A stretch of DNA of 64,000 nt from Bradyrhizobium sp. 138 (GCF_023074075.1 NZ_JADPKT010000022.1:124001-188000), one strand, 5' to 3'; shown: positions 28,542 through 37,208, counted from the stretch's first letter. Numbers and translations are program-made. The notes: generated by a model not told the origin, from the letters alone.

Positions 28542-28591
28542 TCGAAGCGCCGCCTTCCTGCGCTATCGTCCTCCCGCTATCGGCGAGACAT

Positions 28592-29878
28592 TCATCCTTC
28601 ACCGCCTGCCCATTGATGGGCCCGCCACCACCGCGCAACCGACGCGGTGAGATCGTCCCACAGCTCCGTCGGCAAATCCGGGACCGTCACCCGGACGCTG
28701 TACTGATCCGTGGTCGCGTCGTGAAACCACTCGGTCGCGGCGAAGTCGAAACCGAAGCTGCCGGCGTGGCGGATCGGGAAGCCGTCTGCGCGCAGATCGT
28801 TGCTCATGTCCTCGGCAGCCTGCCGCGCGCTCGGCTCGTCGAGGGGGCGCTTGCCCCGCAAGGTGACGTAGAGACCGTGGGTGAAATGGAGTTCGGCCGA
28901 TCGCGCCGGGAGCGTCGCGGCAAGATATCGAGCCATGCGGCGGCTATTGCGCAAGATTGCCGCGACGCGGCGCTTCGTGAGGGCCAAGTAGGCCGCGCTG
29001 CCCACAAAGGGCGGGAAATGCGCCGGCAACGCCGCACCGCCGAGAAGTCGCACCGCGTTGCGGGTTTCGGACGCCAGACGTGTCCATTCAGGGCGTCCTG
29101 CCCGCTCCTGGCGCTCATTCCGGTGCACGAAAACGGCCGAGCCGAGCCGGCCATATTCGGCCCCGAGCGAATCGAGCTTGTTGTGGCTTCGCACCAGCAC
29201 CAGAGGAATTCCGTATCGGCGGGCCCACCTCAGGACACGCCTGATCCGGCCCGAGCGGCCCGCGAAGCATGTCGTATCGAAAACCAGAAGATCGAGACCC
29301 GCGCCGTCACTTCGCAGCGCCGCCTCGAAAGCGCCGGCGAGAGAGCAGGAATCCAACAGGAGAATTCGTGGCGAAGCCGCCGACGCAAACGCATCGCCCG
29401 GCGGCAGACTCAATGCCACGAGCCGCAAATGAGGAACAAAGCCCCGAACCAGCTCCAGCGTCTCGCCGTAGGAGCCTGGAAGCACCAGGACATCGGCCTT
29501 CTCGACGATGTGCGCGGAGGCCAGCAGCACGGCGGAAATCGCGGCCATGCCTGAGGCCGTATAGATCGCCGTGCTCGTGCAGCCGCAGTCGAACTCATAG
29601 AATGAAGGACCGCGCACCGTCAGATCGGCCCGCTGGTAGTCGTAACTGAACTCGAACGGCCCGCTGGCGGGTTCGGCCGTATGCGACCAGGCCGTCTCCG
29701 TCGCCTTCCACTCATGCAATTCGTGCTCTGCCCTCAGCGCCGCAGTGATCTGGAACTTGGATCTGACGACGTCGTCGACGGAACGCGGACGCGCTAAATC
29801 GAGCCGGTTTCTCAGGCAATCGTTCAACAGCCTGAGTTCCTCATGCTTTCGCTCCAGATAGGCTTCAATGGTCTCCAT
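28592..29878 (-). CDS. Orphan PLP-dependent aminotransferase-fold protein
   Basis: 428 aa from ATG 29878 (METIEAYLER); a TTG at 29935 would add 19 residues and neither start has a strong RBS. Middle features fit a fold-type I PLP enzyme: cofactor-phosphate-type turn YTASGMAAISAVLLAS, an Asp strand LDLLVFDTTCFAGRSGRI, and SHNKLDSLGAEYGRLGSAV where the Lys of SHNKLD is the likely Schiff-base residue. The N-terminal 100 residues are helical and not family-typical. The surrounding genes give no pathway. It resembles the Cys/Met-metabolism or serine-palmitoyl types only loosely; function unknown. Confidence 0.65.
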   Translation of the reverse strand: METIEAYLERKHEELRLLNDCLRNRLDLARPRSVDDVVRSKFQITAALRAEHELHEWKATETAWSHTAEPASGPFEFSYDYQRADLTVRGPSFYEFDCGCTSTAIYTASGMAAISAVLLASAHIVEKADVLVLPGSYGETLELVRGFVPHLRLVALSLPPGDAFASAASPRILLLDSCSLAGAFEAALRSDGAGLDLLVFDTTCFAGRSGRIRRVLRWARRYGIPLVLVRSHNKLDSLGAEYGRLGSAVFVHRNERQERAGRPEWTRLASETRNAVRLLGGAALPAHFPPFVGSAAYLALTKRRVAAILRNSRRMARYLAATLPARSAELHFTHGLYVTLRGKRPLDEPSARQAAEDMSNDLRADGFPIRHAGSFGFDFAATEWFHDATTDQYSVRVTVPDLPTELWDDLTASVARWWRAHQWAGGEG

Positions 29879-29995
29879 GAGCGTCTTGTCAGATCCGATC
29901 GGACGTTCAACGTGCGGGAACCGCCTTGGGTCCAACGCCCGCCCGCTGCAACGAACATCGGTCCTGGCCGTTGAGATCTATGCAAGGAGGACAAC

Positions 29996-30223
29996 ATGGC
30001 TGACATCAGAGAGCACATGAAAATCATCGGCAAGGACGGCGCACATGTCGGCACCGTCGACCGCGTCGAGGGCAACCGGATCAAGCTGACGCGCAAGGAC
30101 AGCCCGGAAGGTCACAAGGACCATCATCACTACATCGACACGAAATATGTCGGTGCCGTCGAAGGCGACGTCGTCAAGCTTTCAGTGAATGCCGACGCAG
30201 TCCCGAAGACGGAGGCCGCCTAA
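29996..30223 (+). CDS. DUF2171 domain protein
   Basis: 75-aa soluble protein with a PRC-barrel-like beta fold: MKIIGKDGAHVGTVDRVEGN, RIKLTRKDSPEG, a His-rich HKDHHHYID and a final YVGAVEGDVVKLS. Matches the DUF2171 pattern. AAGGAGGAC lies just before the ATG, an unusually strong RBS, and a strong terminator follows, so it is probably a well-expressed single-gene transcript. Biological role unknown; relatives are often stress-induced. Confidence 0.85.
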   Translation: MADIREHMKIIGKDGAHVGTVDRVEGNRIKLTRKDSPEGHKDHHHYIDTKYVGAVEGDVVKLSVNADAVPKTEAA

Positions 30224-30228
30224 AACTC

Positions 30229-30255
30229 AAAGCCCCTTCGGGGGCTTTTTGTTTG
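30229..30255 (+). terminator. Intrinsic terminator after the DUF2171 gene
   Basis: AAAGCCCC-TTCG-GGGGCTTTTT with a UUCG-type tetraloop and T-run at 30246-30250, six bases after the stop. A textbook Rho-independent terminator. Confidence 0.92.
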
Positions 30256-30403
30256 TTCACGATCCGAACGGGCCGCTCCGCGCAACGCCGGGCATCGACC
30301 CGCGGCAATAAATGCGAAGCAGCGTGGAACGAGATCACGACCGGCACGTTGAACGGCTTGAAATCAGTGGTGCCGACCTCCCAGCCCCGGTCGGCTTTGA
30401 AGA

Positions 30404-30432
30404 GCCCCGTGCTCGTCCCCCGAGCACGGGGC
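30404..30432. terminator. Perfect 12-bp hairpin
   Basis: GCCCCGTGCTCG (30404-30415) pairs exactly with CGAGCACGGGGC (30421-30432) around a five-base loop. There is no T-run on either side. It may end transcription of the minus-strand small gene at 30500-30685 or be a structured-RNA element. The rest of 30256-30499 shows no supportable gene. Confidence 0.5.
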
Positions 30433-30499
30433 CTTCTCATGCAGACCAATGGGCCGATCATGCTCGGCCTGATATCGCTAATTTTCCCGAGAAATGCCC

Positions 30500-30685
30500 T
30501 CAGTCCGCCCGCTCGCCGCGCTGGTCGCGGGCGAGTTCGTGCCAGGCCAGCGCCAGTTGGATCAGGCGTTGCCGATCGGCACCTTCCGATGCCGCGGCCC
30601 GCTTCATCGCCGCCTCGGCTTCATGCTGTGGGTCGTACTTAGGACACATGAGGCCGACTCTATCCGGCCATCTGGACAAGCGCAT
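30500..30685 (-). CDS. Small conserved-looking hypothetical protein
   Basis: 61 aa from ATG 30685 (MRLSRWPDRVGLMCPKYDPQ) or 49 aa from ATG 30649. The core AMKRAAASEGADRQRLIQLA followed by LAWHELARD is a helical pattern I associate with a recurrent small-protein family in Bradyrhizobium (from memory). No membrane segment. No strong RBS for either start. Confidence 0.55.
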   Translation of the reverse strand: MRLSRWPDRVGLMCPKYDPQHEAEAAMKRAAASEGADRQRLIQLALAWHELARDQRGERAD

Positions 30686-30894
30686 GGCAATTTCGTCCGT
30701 ATGATTGCGGGGTGACGTCGCGGTCTCAGGGCTGGGCGTGCGTCTGGCCACCCTCGCCTCACCTCATCCATGCGCTGATTGCGAAGCCCTGAGGATGAGC
30801 TTCATTCGGACGATCTGTGAATGGCGTCACAGTCTTGACCCTGCATCTCGGCTAAACATGCTCTCGACGCTTCCAGGAGCGCGCGAGGGCATCG

Positions 30895-31071
30895 ATGGTG
30901 TATTCCGTCATGACACAAGAAGCAGCCGCCTCAACCAACGTCCCGACGCAACGACACAGGAGCCATCTGGTCGGCGTTGCCTATCTCGGGACCATCGGCA
31001 TCGTGATGGTGGTCTGGATCGCCGGCCTGGTCTGGGGCGCGATGGCGTTCTTCAACTGGCTCGTGTCCTGA
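30895..31071 (+). CDS. Small single-pass membrane protein
   Basis: 58 aa (MVYSVMTQEAAASTNVPTQR...) with one strong transmembrane helix VGVAYLGTIGIVMVVWIAGL continuing into WGAMAFFNWLVS. ATG 30895 has GAGGG five bases upstream; an in-frame ATG at 30910 is an alternative. Lacks any known domain. Confidence 0.5.
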   Translation: MVYSVMTQEAAASTNVPTQRHRSHLVGVAYLGTIGIVMVVWIAGLVWGAMAFFNWLVS

Positions 31072-31102
31072 CGCGGGGCGATCCTTCCCTCGGCTCGCCG
31101 CG

Positions 31103-31195
31103 CTAAATCAGGCAGTGCAGCACCTGCCCAAGCTTGATCCCGCCGCAAACGATCATGGCCCAAAGCGCCAAGCTGATCTGGATTGCATCCAGCAT
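31103..31195 (-). CDS. Possible 30-residue membrane peptide
   Basis: Reads MLDAIQISLALWAMIVCGGI then KLGQVLHCLI: a hydrophobic helix with two Cys. GGGGA lies about eight bases before the ATG. Too short to be sure; given as a candidate micro-protein. Confidence 0.3.
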   Translation of the reverse strand: MLDAIQISLALWAMIVCGGIKLGQVLHCLI

Positions 31196-31294
31196 GTCCC
31201 ACGTCCCCGCGAATCATCCCGACATTTTCTTTTGAGACTTGCGTGAGGCGGCAACGAGCGCCAGCGCCAATTTGAAACAATCGCTGGCGCATAA

Positions 31295-31319
31295 GAAAAA
31301 GGCGGGGCCGCGGCCCGCC
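31295..31319 (-). terminator. Intrinsic terminator of the proline-rich protein gene
   Basis: Minus-strand hairpin GGCGGG/CCCGCC (31301-31306 with 31314-31319) followed by a T-run (plus-strand A-run at 31296-31300), 28 bases after the stop at 31347. Confidence 0.8.
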
Positions 31320-31346
31320 TCTGCGTTTAAATCCGGTTTGGAAAAT

Positions 31347-32108
31347 TCAGTAGCAGGCGCGGGGATCGGCCTGCACATACTGGCCGCTCGGATAGCGGTA
31401 ATAGCAAGCGCCCTGCGCCCAGTAATAACCGGGCTGGGATGCGGCGGTGGCGCCCGCGATAGCGCCGGTTGCGCCGCCGAGAACCGCGCCGGCGGCAGCT
31501 CCTGTCGCGTTGCCTGAGATCAGTCCGCCCAGCACGCCGCCGACGATGGCGCCGCCAAGCGCGCTCGCGCCGGGATCAGACGGTGGCGGAGGCGGAGGTG
31601 CATAGGCGACTGGAGGTGGCGGTGGAGCATAGGCCACCGGTACGTCGTCGTAATACTCCTCCGAGATGTAGGCGGGCGGGCCAGCCATGCGCTGCGGATA
31701 ATAATACCAGACACCGCCAACGTCCCACCACCAGCCGGAGCGGCCGTTGTGGACCTCGTGGCGCCAGCGCCCGCCATCCCAGGCGCGATTGCCACGGTAG
31801 GTGTGTCCGCCCCAGTCGCGCGTCGGAGCGGGACCGCGAGCGACATAACGTCCGGGCGGCGGGCCGCCGGCGCCGTGCGGACCGGGGCCTGCATGGGGCT
31901 GCGGCGCGGGCCGGGCCGCCTGCTGCGGCGGCGGGCCCTTGCGCATGTTCTGATTATTCGGGGGCGGCGCCCCTGCGGCCGGACCGGCGGCCGGAGGCTG
32001 GCCGGCCTCCCTTGGCGGCCTGGCCTCCTGGGCCTGCGCCGGCAGCGCGAGCAGCGACATGGCCGAAACCAAGGGAATGATGATCTTCATGCGGCTGGAC
32101 GCACTCAT
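31347..32108 (-). CDS. Secreted proline-rich protein with glycine zipper
   Basis: 253 aa. Signal peptide near the start (MKIIIPLVSAMSLLALPAQA), cut before QEARPP. Residues about 30-100 are Pro/Ala/Gly-rich and His-containing, the middle is Trp/Tyr-rich (WDGGRWRHEVHNGRSGWWWD), then PPPPPVAYAPPPPPP, then a glycine-zipper membrane segment with GGAIVGGVLGGLISGN and GAAAGAVLGGATGAIAG, and a Tyr-rich tail with two Cys. It probably associates with the outer membrane or envelope. Function unknown. Start ATG 32108 or 32090. Confidence 0.75.
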   Translation of the reverse strand: MSASSRMKIIIPLVSAMSLLALPAQAQEARPPREAGQPPAAGPAAGAPPPNNQNMRKGPPPQQAARPAPQPHAGPGPHGAGGPPPGRYVARGPAPTRDWGGHTYRGNRAWDGGRWRHEVHNGRSGWWWDVGGVWYYYPQRMAGPPAYISEEYYDDVPVAYAPPPPPVAYAPPPPPPSDPGASALGGAIVGGVLGGLISGNATGAAAGAVLGGATGAIAGATAASQPGYYWAQGACYYRYPSGQYVQADPRACY

Positions 32109-32282
32109 GCGTGCTTGACCCCCTACTCTCTCGAATGCCGTGGTGCCTGGCGCGATAGACGATTCGCCTCGCCCCTAGCTTGATGCCGGCTGACATAGCT
32201 GACCTGCTTTGGTCGGCGAAGTCCCGTTACAAATGATTAAGATCAGGGCGACTTTCGTCCCGAGGGGGTACGCTGGAACGCT

Positions 32283-32501
32283 CTAGCGGGCCGGCTCGAT
32301 CACGTTGCAATTGCTGCGCCCGGACATCAGGCAGTCCTGCATCTTGCTGGCCGCGGTGAGGTCCCGAGCGAGCCACCAGCCGACACCGAGGATCACGATC
32401 GCGATGATCAAGCCGGCGATCGCGCCGCGGCGGTTATCGCCGGATGGAGGCTTCGGCCGGGATTTCGGCTTCTCGCCGGGTTCAGGTTGGGATGGGGACA
32501 T
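32283..32501 (-). CDS. Small single-pass membrane protein
   Basis: 72 aa: charged Pro-rich cytoplasmic N-terminus (PGEKPKSRPKPPSGDNRR), one transmembrane helix (GAIAGLIIAIVILGVGWWLA), and a short periplasmic tail with two Cys (DCLMSGRSNCNVIEP) that could form a disulfide. No domain known to me. Transcribed alone. Confidence 0.7.
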   Translation of the reverse strand: MSPSQPEPGEKPKSRPKPPSGDNRRGAIAGLIIAIVILGVGWWLARDLTAASKMQDCLMSGRSNCNVIEPAR

Positions 32502-32590
32502 GGCTACCTGGTCGCGCGGGCAACCGGCTTATCACCTCTGCGACGTCCCGTCACATCTCCAGTTAGCCAGCTCGGTCCGGCGTCCCAGGT

Positions 32591-32824
32591 TCAGCCTCTG
32601 GTCGCTCGCATCGCCTCCTTGCGCGAGGTTTCGACCGCCGGAATCGCCTGGACCCGCGGGGCGCAGGTCGTGAGCACGAACGCGGTCTGGGTACATTCCC
32701 AGCCGGCGCCCAGGACGGCACTCTCGATCGGTTGCGGACGCGCGAGCAGCAGCATGGCACCGGCCGCGGTGACCACGACGAAGGCAATTGCGAGCGCCTT
32801 CAAGCTCAATCTCGAGATCGTCAT
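32591..32824 (-). CDS. Small membrane-anchored or secreted protein
   Basis: 77 aa with an N-terminal hydrophobic segment (LSLKALAIAFVVVTAAGAML), a short extracytoplasmic part with two Cys (WECTQTAFVLTTCAPRV) and a charged tail. It resembles the preceding small gene in layout but not in sequence. Function unknown. Confidence 0.6.
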   Translation of the reverse strand: MTISRLSLKALAIAFVVVTAAGAMLLLARPQPIESAVLGAGWECTQTAFVLTTCAPRVQAIPAVETSRKEAMRATRG

Positions 32825-33085
32825 GCCCGTGCTCCGTATCGGGGGCGGACGCTAGGCGTCGCGCTCGTGGTCCCTTATGAGGGACATCACAATTCGGCAG
32901 TTTTTCCGGGCTACGAGAGATCGTCGGAGGGGCGATTTTTCGTCGACCTGATCGGCTGCGATTATGGGTGGCTTCGCGACGCGCGGCGATGTACACGCTT
33001 CTGCGTCGCGTGGCGCCCGCTATGCCCAGCCGACGTACCAACAGGCAGTGATTTAGGATCGAAAGCGAGGAAGACAAGGCTGTCG

Positions 33086-33433
33086 ATGAGTGGATTCAGG
33101 GAACCCGGCTTCACAGACCGGCAAAAGGCGGCGCAGGAAGCCCGCAAGAATCTTTTGAACAAATTCAAATCCCAACCGGGGCCCGATGATCCCGCGGTTG
33201 CGGCGAAGCGTGCCGAACGCGAGGCTCTCGCGGCCAAGCGCGCCGAAGCAAAGGCCGCGCGCGAGGCTGAAAAAGCCGAGCAGAAGCGCCTCGCGGAAGA
33301 AGCAGCCGCCGCGGAAGCCGCACGGCTTGCGCGTGAGGCCGAGGAAGCGGTCGCTAGGGCGGCTGAGCTCGAAGCCGAGCAGAAGGCCAAGCGCGATGCG
33401 CGCTACGCCGCCCGCAAGGCCAAGCGCAAGTAA
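33086..33433 (+). CDS. DUF6481-type coiled-coil protein
   Basis: 115 aa. The first 40 residues (MSGFREPGFTDRQKAAQEAR) are followed by an uninterrupted Ala/Glu/Lys/Arg coiled coil (about 45-115) ending in ARKAKRK. It fits the small alphaproteobacterial DUF6481 proteins as I remember them. ATG 33086 is chosen since the upstream part of the frame is not coding-like. Soluble, probably nucleic-acid or protein binding by charge alone. Confidence 0.75.
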   Translation: MSGFREPGFTDRQKAAQEARKNLLNKFKSQPGPDDPAVAAKRAEREALAAKRAEAKAAREAEKAEQKRLAEEAAAAEAARLAREAEEAVARAAELEAEQKAKRDARYAARKAKRK

Positions 33434-33516
33434 CGATCACACTTCACGTTCAATTGAATTGAACTGATACCTTGCTTCCCGGGACGGTCCGTACGACCGC
33501 CCCAGGACGTTCGAGA

Positions 33517-33537
33517 GCGTTTGCGTATCGCAAACGC
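33517..33537. terminator. Nine-bp hairpin
   Basis: GCGTTTGCG-TAT-CGCAAACGC, 19 bases after the stop of the minus-strand MXKDX gene. No T-run; probable transcription end or stability hairpin. Confidence 0.4.
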
Positions 33538-33555
33538 CGCAGCGCCGGTCGAAGA

Positions 33556-33801
33556 TCAGTTCTTCTTCATCATCCCGTCGTCTTTCTTCATCCCGTCCTT
33601 CGACATGTGGTCCTTCTTCATGCCGTCGTCCTTGGACATGGTGTCCTTTTTCATCATGCCGTCCTTGGACATCGTATCTTTCTTCATCATCCCGTCATCC
33701 TTGCCCATCTTGTCCTGAGCAAAGGCGGCCGGCGCAAACGCGAGGCCAAACGAGAGAGCGGCTGCCGAGACGCCGAGCACGATACGGGTGCGAATGGTCA
33801 T
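33556..33801 (-). CDS. Pentapeptide MXKDX-repeat secreted protein
   Basis: 81 aa. Signal peptide (IVLGVSAAALSFGLAFAPAA, cut before QDK) then a low-complexity tail of Met-Lys-Lys-Asp and Met-Ser-Lys-Asp units repeated about ten times to the C-terminus. Such MXKDX proteins are widespread small periplasmic proteins of unknown role; Met/Asp richness suggests metal or copper binding, an inference only. At DNA level the repeat makes this locus prone to length variation. Confidence 0.82.
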   Translation of the reverse strand: MTIRTRIVLGVSAAALSFGLAFAPAAFAQDKMGKDDGMMKKDTMSKDGMMKKDTMSKDDGMKKDHMSKDGMKKDDGMMKKN

Positions 33802-34132
33802 GGATCTTCTTCCCTTCGAAGTGATGTTTGTCAGCGACGGACGCCGCTATCCAATCTCGACGGACGGACCGCCTGCGTTGTTACGCCGCCGCCAATAAAT
33901 TTTGGCGATCCCGCTGTGGTCCGTCGTTCGGAGGAGCCCACAGCCCGCCGCGGCGATCGGAAGTGTGCAGCGCAGCACGACCAGGACTTGCCGCGGCATT
34001 CAGTCTCGAACTATCAGATGAGAGATCATCGGGTGAAAGACCGGCTAGGATGGGCCCACGCACCGGTCACACATGACCCGCCCAATCACGTCCAACAAGA
34101 ACTGTTCGAAGAACCGTCTGAGGGAACACACC
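33802..34132. other. Divergent intergenic region before the first TRAP operon
   Basis: 331 bases with no supportable gene. It must hold promoters for the MXKDX gene and for dctP, but no confident -35/-10 pair or operator was recognised. GAGGGA at about 34120-34125 is the dctP ribosome-binding site. Confidence 0.5.
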
Positions 34133-35155
34133 ATGCTCACGCGCCGCCATCTGATAGCGACAGCCGTCGCCGCACCCGCCATCCTCCGCTTCGGCACCGG
34201 CACCGCGCAGGCCGCGACCACGCTGAAGATCTCGCACCAGTTTCCGGGCGGCACCATCGATAAGGGCGATTTCCGCGACCGGCTCTGCCGCATGTTTGCC
34301 GCCGAGATTGCCAAGCGCAGCAATGGCGACATCGCCGCCGAGATCTATCCGAACTCCTCGCTGATCAAGACCAACGCGCAGTTCTCCGCGATGCGCAAGG
34401 GCGCGCTCGATATCAGCCTCTATCCGATGCCCTATGCCGGAGGCGAGGTGCCGGAAACCAATATCGGCCTGATGCCCGGCCTCGTCACCACCTACGATCA
34501 GGGCCTGCGCTGGAAGAAAGAGCCGGTCGGCAAGGCGCTGACCGATTTCCTCGCCGACAAGGGCATCATCCTGCTCACCTGGGTCTGGCAGGCCGGCGGC
34601 GTCGCCAGCCGTTCCAAGCCGATCGTCGCCCCTGAAGATGCCAAGGGCCTGAAGGTGCGCGGCGGCTCGCGCGAAATGGACATGGTGCTGCAGACCGCCG
34701 GCGCCTCGGTACTGTCGGTGCCGTCGAACGAGATCTACGCGGCGATGCAGACCGGTGCCTGCGATGCCGGCATCACCTCCTCCACCAGCCTGATCTCGTT
34801 CCGTCTTGAAGAGGTCGCCAAATCCCTGACCTCGGGCGCCGGCGCCTCCTACTGGTTCATGCTCGAGCCGCTGATGATGTCGAAGGCGATCTTCGACAAG
34901 CTGCCGAAGAATCATCAGGACGTCCTGCTCGCGGTCGGCACCGAGCTCGAAGCCTTCGGCCGCAAGGGCGCGCAGGACGACGATGTCGAGGTCGCCAAGG
35001 TCTATGAGAAGGCTGGCGCCAAAGTCTCGGCGCTCGACGCTGCGACCGTCGGCAAGTGGCGCGACATCGCCCGCGACACGGCCTGGAAGGACTACGCCGC
35101 CAAGACCGCGACCGCGGCGAACCTGCTCAAGCTCGCCACCGACGTCGCGGCATGA
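34133..35155 (+). CDS. TRAP transporter substrate-binding protein (DctP family), system 1
   Basis: 340 aa periplasmic binding protein. The N-terminus MLTRRHLIATAVAAPAIL is a twin-arginine signal, cut after GTAQA. The DctP fold follows: LKISHQFPGGTIDKGDFR, FPLY-type hinge, and RGGSREMDMVLQTAGASVLS where the Arg usually binds the substrate carboxylate. ATG 34133 has GAGGGA upstream; the frame opens at 34073 but that part precedes the signal. The stop overlaps dctQ (ATGA). Substrate unknown, probably an organic acid. Confidence 0.9.
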   Translation: MLTRRHLIATAVAAPAILRFGTGTAQAATTLKISHQFPGGTIDKGDFRDRLCRMFAAEIAKRSNGDIAAEIYPNSSLIKTNAQFSAMRKGALDISLYPMPYAGGEVPETNIGLMPGLVTTYDQGLRWKKEPVGKALTDFLADKGIILLTWVWQAGGVASRSKPIVAPEDAKGLKVRGGSREMDMVLQTAGASVLSVPSNEIYAAMQTGACDAGITSSTSLISFRLEEVAKSLTSGAGASYWFMLEPLMMSKAIFDKLPKNHQDVLLAVGTELEAFGRKGAQDDDVEVAKVYEKAGAKVSALDAATVGKWRDIARDTAWKDYAAKTATAANLLKLATDVAA

Positions 35156-35706
35156 GCCACGGTCCGCTTCCGGATCGTGACGGCCCGGCAAACGCTGCCG
35201 CAGGCACCGGCCCTGCGGCGGCGATTGATCGAGTCCTTGCCATCCTCAACACCATCATCGTGGTGTTCGCAGCGGTCGCGCTGGTCGCCGCTTGCGTGAT
35301 CCTGAGCTACAGCGTGCTCAGCCGCGCGCTGTTCAAGGCCGCCAATTACTGGCAGGACGAGGCCGCCGTGTTCCTCCTGGTGGGCGCGACCTTCATGACG
35401 GCGGCCTATGTGCAGCAGAACCGCGGTCACATCGGCATCGAGGCCTTTGTCGGCCTGCTGTCGCCGCTGGCGAACCGGATCAGGCTCTGGCTGGTCGACG
35501 CCGCCACGTTCCTGTTCTGCGCCTTCTTCACCTGGAAATCCTGGACGCTGGCCCATGAAGCCTATGTCGACGGCCAGGTCTCCAACTCGATGTGGTCACC
35601 GCCGCTCGCCATCCCCTATTCGCTGATGGCACTCGGCATGAGCCTGCTCTGCATCCAGATCCTCGTGCAGCTTGCGCTGCCCTTCACCGGAGCCAAGCGT
35701 TCATGA
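35152..35706 (+). CDS. TRAP transporter small permease (DctQ), system 1
   Basis: 184 aa with four membrane helices (IIVVFAAVALVAACVILSYS, EAAVFLLVGATFMTAAYVQQ, WLVDAATFLFCAFFTWKSW, IPYSLMALGMSLLCIQILVQ). ATGA overlaps on both sides (dctP stop, dctM start) show a tightly coupled P-Q-M operon. Confidence 0.9.
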   Translation: MSHGPLPDRDGPANAAAGTGPAAAIDRVLAILNTIIVVFAAVALVAACVILSYSVLSRALFKAANYWQDEAAVFLLVGATFMTAAYVQQNRGHIGIEAFVGLLSPLANRIRLWLVDAATFLFCAFFTWKSWTLAHEAYVDGQVSNSMWSPPLAIPYSLMALGMSLLCIQILVQLALPFTGAKRS

Positions 35707-37061
35707 GCGTATTCGGTATCGGCGTCGCCTACGGCGTTGCGACGCTGCTGATAATGTTCTCGGGCATGCCGATCGCGTTCGCGCTCGGCGCGGTCGCGGT
35801 CGTGTTCATGGGCATCTACATGCCCGCCGCTTCGCTCGATACGGTGACGCAGAACGTCTACGAGGAAATGGCCTCGATCACGCTTCTGTCGATCCCGCTC
35901 TTCATCCTGAAGGGCGCCGCGATCGGCAAGTCGCGCGCGGGCCAGGATCTCTATTCGGCCCTGCATGCCTGGCTGCATCGCGTCCCCGGCGGCCTCGGCG
36001 TCGCCAACGTGTTCGCCTGCGCGCTATTCGCGGCAATGGCCGGCTCCTCGCCCGCGACCTGCTCGGCGATCGGTTCGGCCGGCATCCCCGAGATGCGCAA
36101 GCGCGGCTATTCCGGCGGCTTTGCCGCCGGCATCATCGCGGCCGGCGGCACGCTCGGCATCCTGCTGCCGCCCTCGATCACCATGATCCTGTTCGCCGTC
36201 GCCGCGGAAAAGTCGCTGGGGCGGCTGTTCCTCGCCGGCATCGGCCCCGGCCTGCTGCTGGTCTCGCTGTTCGGCGCTTACGCCGTGATCCGCTTCCGAC
36301 AGGAATACGCAGCCGCTGAAGCCGTCTACAAGAACGGCGGACCGGAAGCCGCGATCCTGGCCCGCGACGAATACACGTTGGCCGAACGCTTCAGCGTGCT
36401 GCCGCGCGTCATCCCCTTCGTGTTGCTGCTGACCGGCGTCATGATCGCGCTTTATGGCGGCTACGCCACGCCGTCGGAAACAGCGGGCCTCGGCGGGCTG
36501 CTGGCGTTGGCGCTGATCGCGGCGATCTACAGCGTGTGGCGGCCGAGCGATCTCGCCCCGATCATGAAATCGACGATCCGGGAATCGACCATGCTGATGA
36601 TGATCATCGGCATGTCGCTGCTCTATTCCTATGTGATGAGCTATCTGCACATCTCGCAATCGGTCGCAGAATCCATCGTCGCGATGCACCTGCCGCGCTG
36701 GGAGCTGCTGTTCGCGATCCTCGTCATGGTCGTCGTGCTCGGCTTCTTCTTGCCGCCGGTCTCGATCATCCTGATGACGGCGCCGATCATCCTGCCGCCG
36801 CTCCGCGCCGCCAATTTCGACATCATCTGGTTCGGCGTCGTGATGACCATCGTGATGGAGATGGGGCTGATCCACCCGCCCGTCGGGCTCAACATCTTCG
36901 TCATCCGCAACGTCGCGCCGGACATTCCCTTGCGCGAGGTGATCTGGGGCACCCTGCCCTTCGTGCTGCTGATGATGCTCGCGGTGTTGCTGCTGTGCCT
37001 CGTGCCGGGGATTTCGACCGGCCTGCCGGACCTCGTGATGGGGCCGGACGGGAGCAGATGA
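35703..37061 (+). CDS. TRAP transporter large permease (DctM), system 1
   Basis: 452 aa, about 12 helices. DctM family features include FSGMPIAFALGAVAVVFMG near the start, GSSPATCSAIGSAGIPEM, GTLGILLPPSITMILFAV, and HPPVGLNIFVIRNVAPDIP near the end. Start ATG 35703 overlaps the dctQ stop. Carries out ion-coupled uptake with DctQ. A palindromic repeat follows the stop. Confidence 0.92.
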   Translation: MSVFGIGVAYGVATLLIMFSGMPIAFALGAVAVVFMGIYMPAASLDTVTQNVYEEMASITLLSIPLFILKGAAIGKSRAGQDLYSALHAWLHRVPGGLGVANVFACALFAAMAGSSPATCSAIGSAGIPEMRKRGYSGGFAAGIIAAGGTLGILLPPSITMILFAVAAEKSLGRLFLAGIGPGLLLVSLFGAYAVIRFRQEYAAAEAVYKNGGPEAAILARDEYTLAERFSVLPRVIPFVLLLTGVMIALYGGYATPSETAGLGGLLALALIAAIYSVWRPSDLAPIMKSTIRESTMLMMIIGMSLLYSYVMSYLHISQSVAESIVAMHLPRWELLFAILVMVVVLGFFLPPVSIILMTAPIILPPLRAANFDIIWFGVVMTIVMEMGLIHPPVGLNIFVIRNVAPDIPLREVIWGTLPFVLLMMLAVLLLCLVPGISTGLPDLVMGPDGSR

Positions 37062-37066
37062 CGCCG

Positions 37067-37203
37067 CGTAGGGTGGGTTAGCTGGGCGGATGCGCAAGGC
37101 GCAATCCGCGCGGCGTAACCCACCAACTTCGCACACGCTGAAGCATGGTGGGTTACGCCTTGCATATGCGCTTTGCACATCTGCAAGTCTAACCCACCCT
37201 ACG
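37067..37203. repeat. Nested palindromic repeat, copy 1
   Basis: 137-base element bounded by CGTAGGGTGGGTTAG (37067-37081) and its exact reverse complement ending at 37203, with an inner inverted pair GTAACCCACC/GGTGGGTTAC. It lies between the convergent dctM and gntR genes, where it can act as a two-way transcription stop. Related elements are at 42014-42104 and 62982-63057. Confidence 0.85.
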
Positions 37204-37208
37204 ATTTT

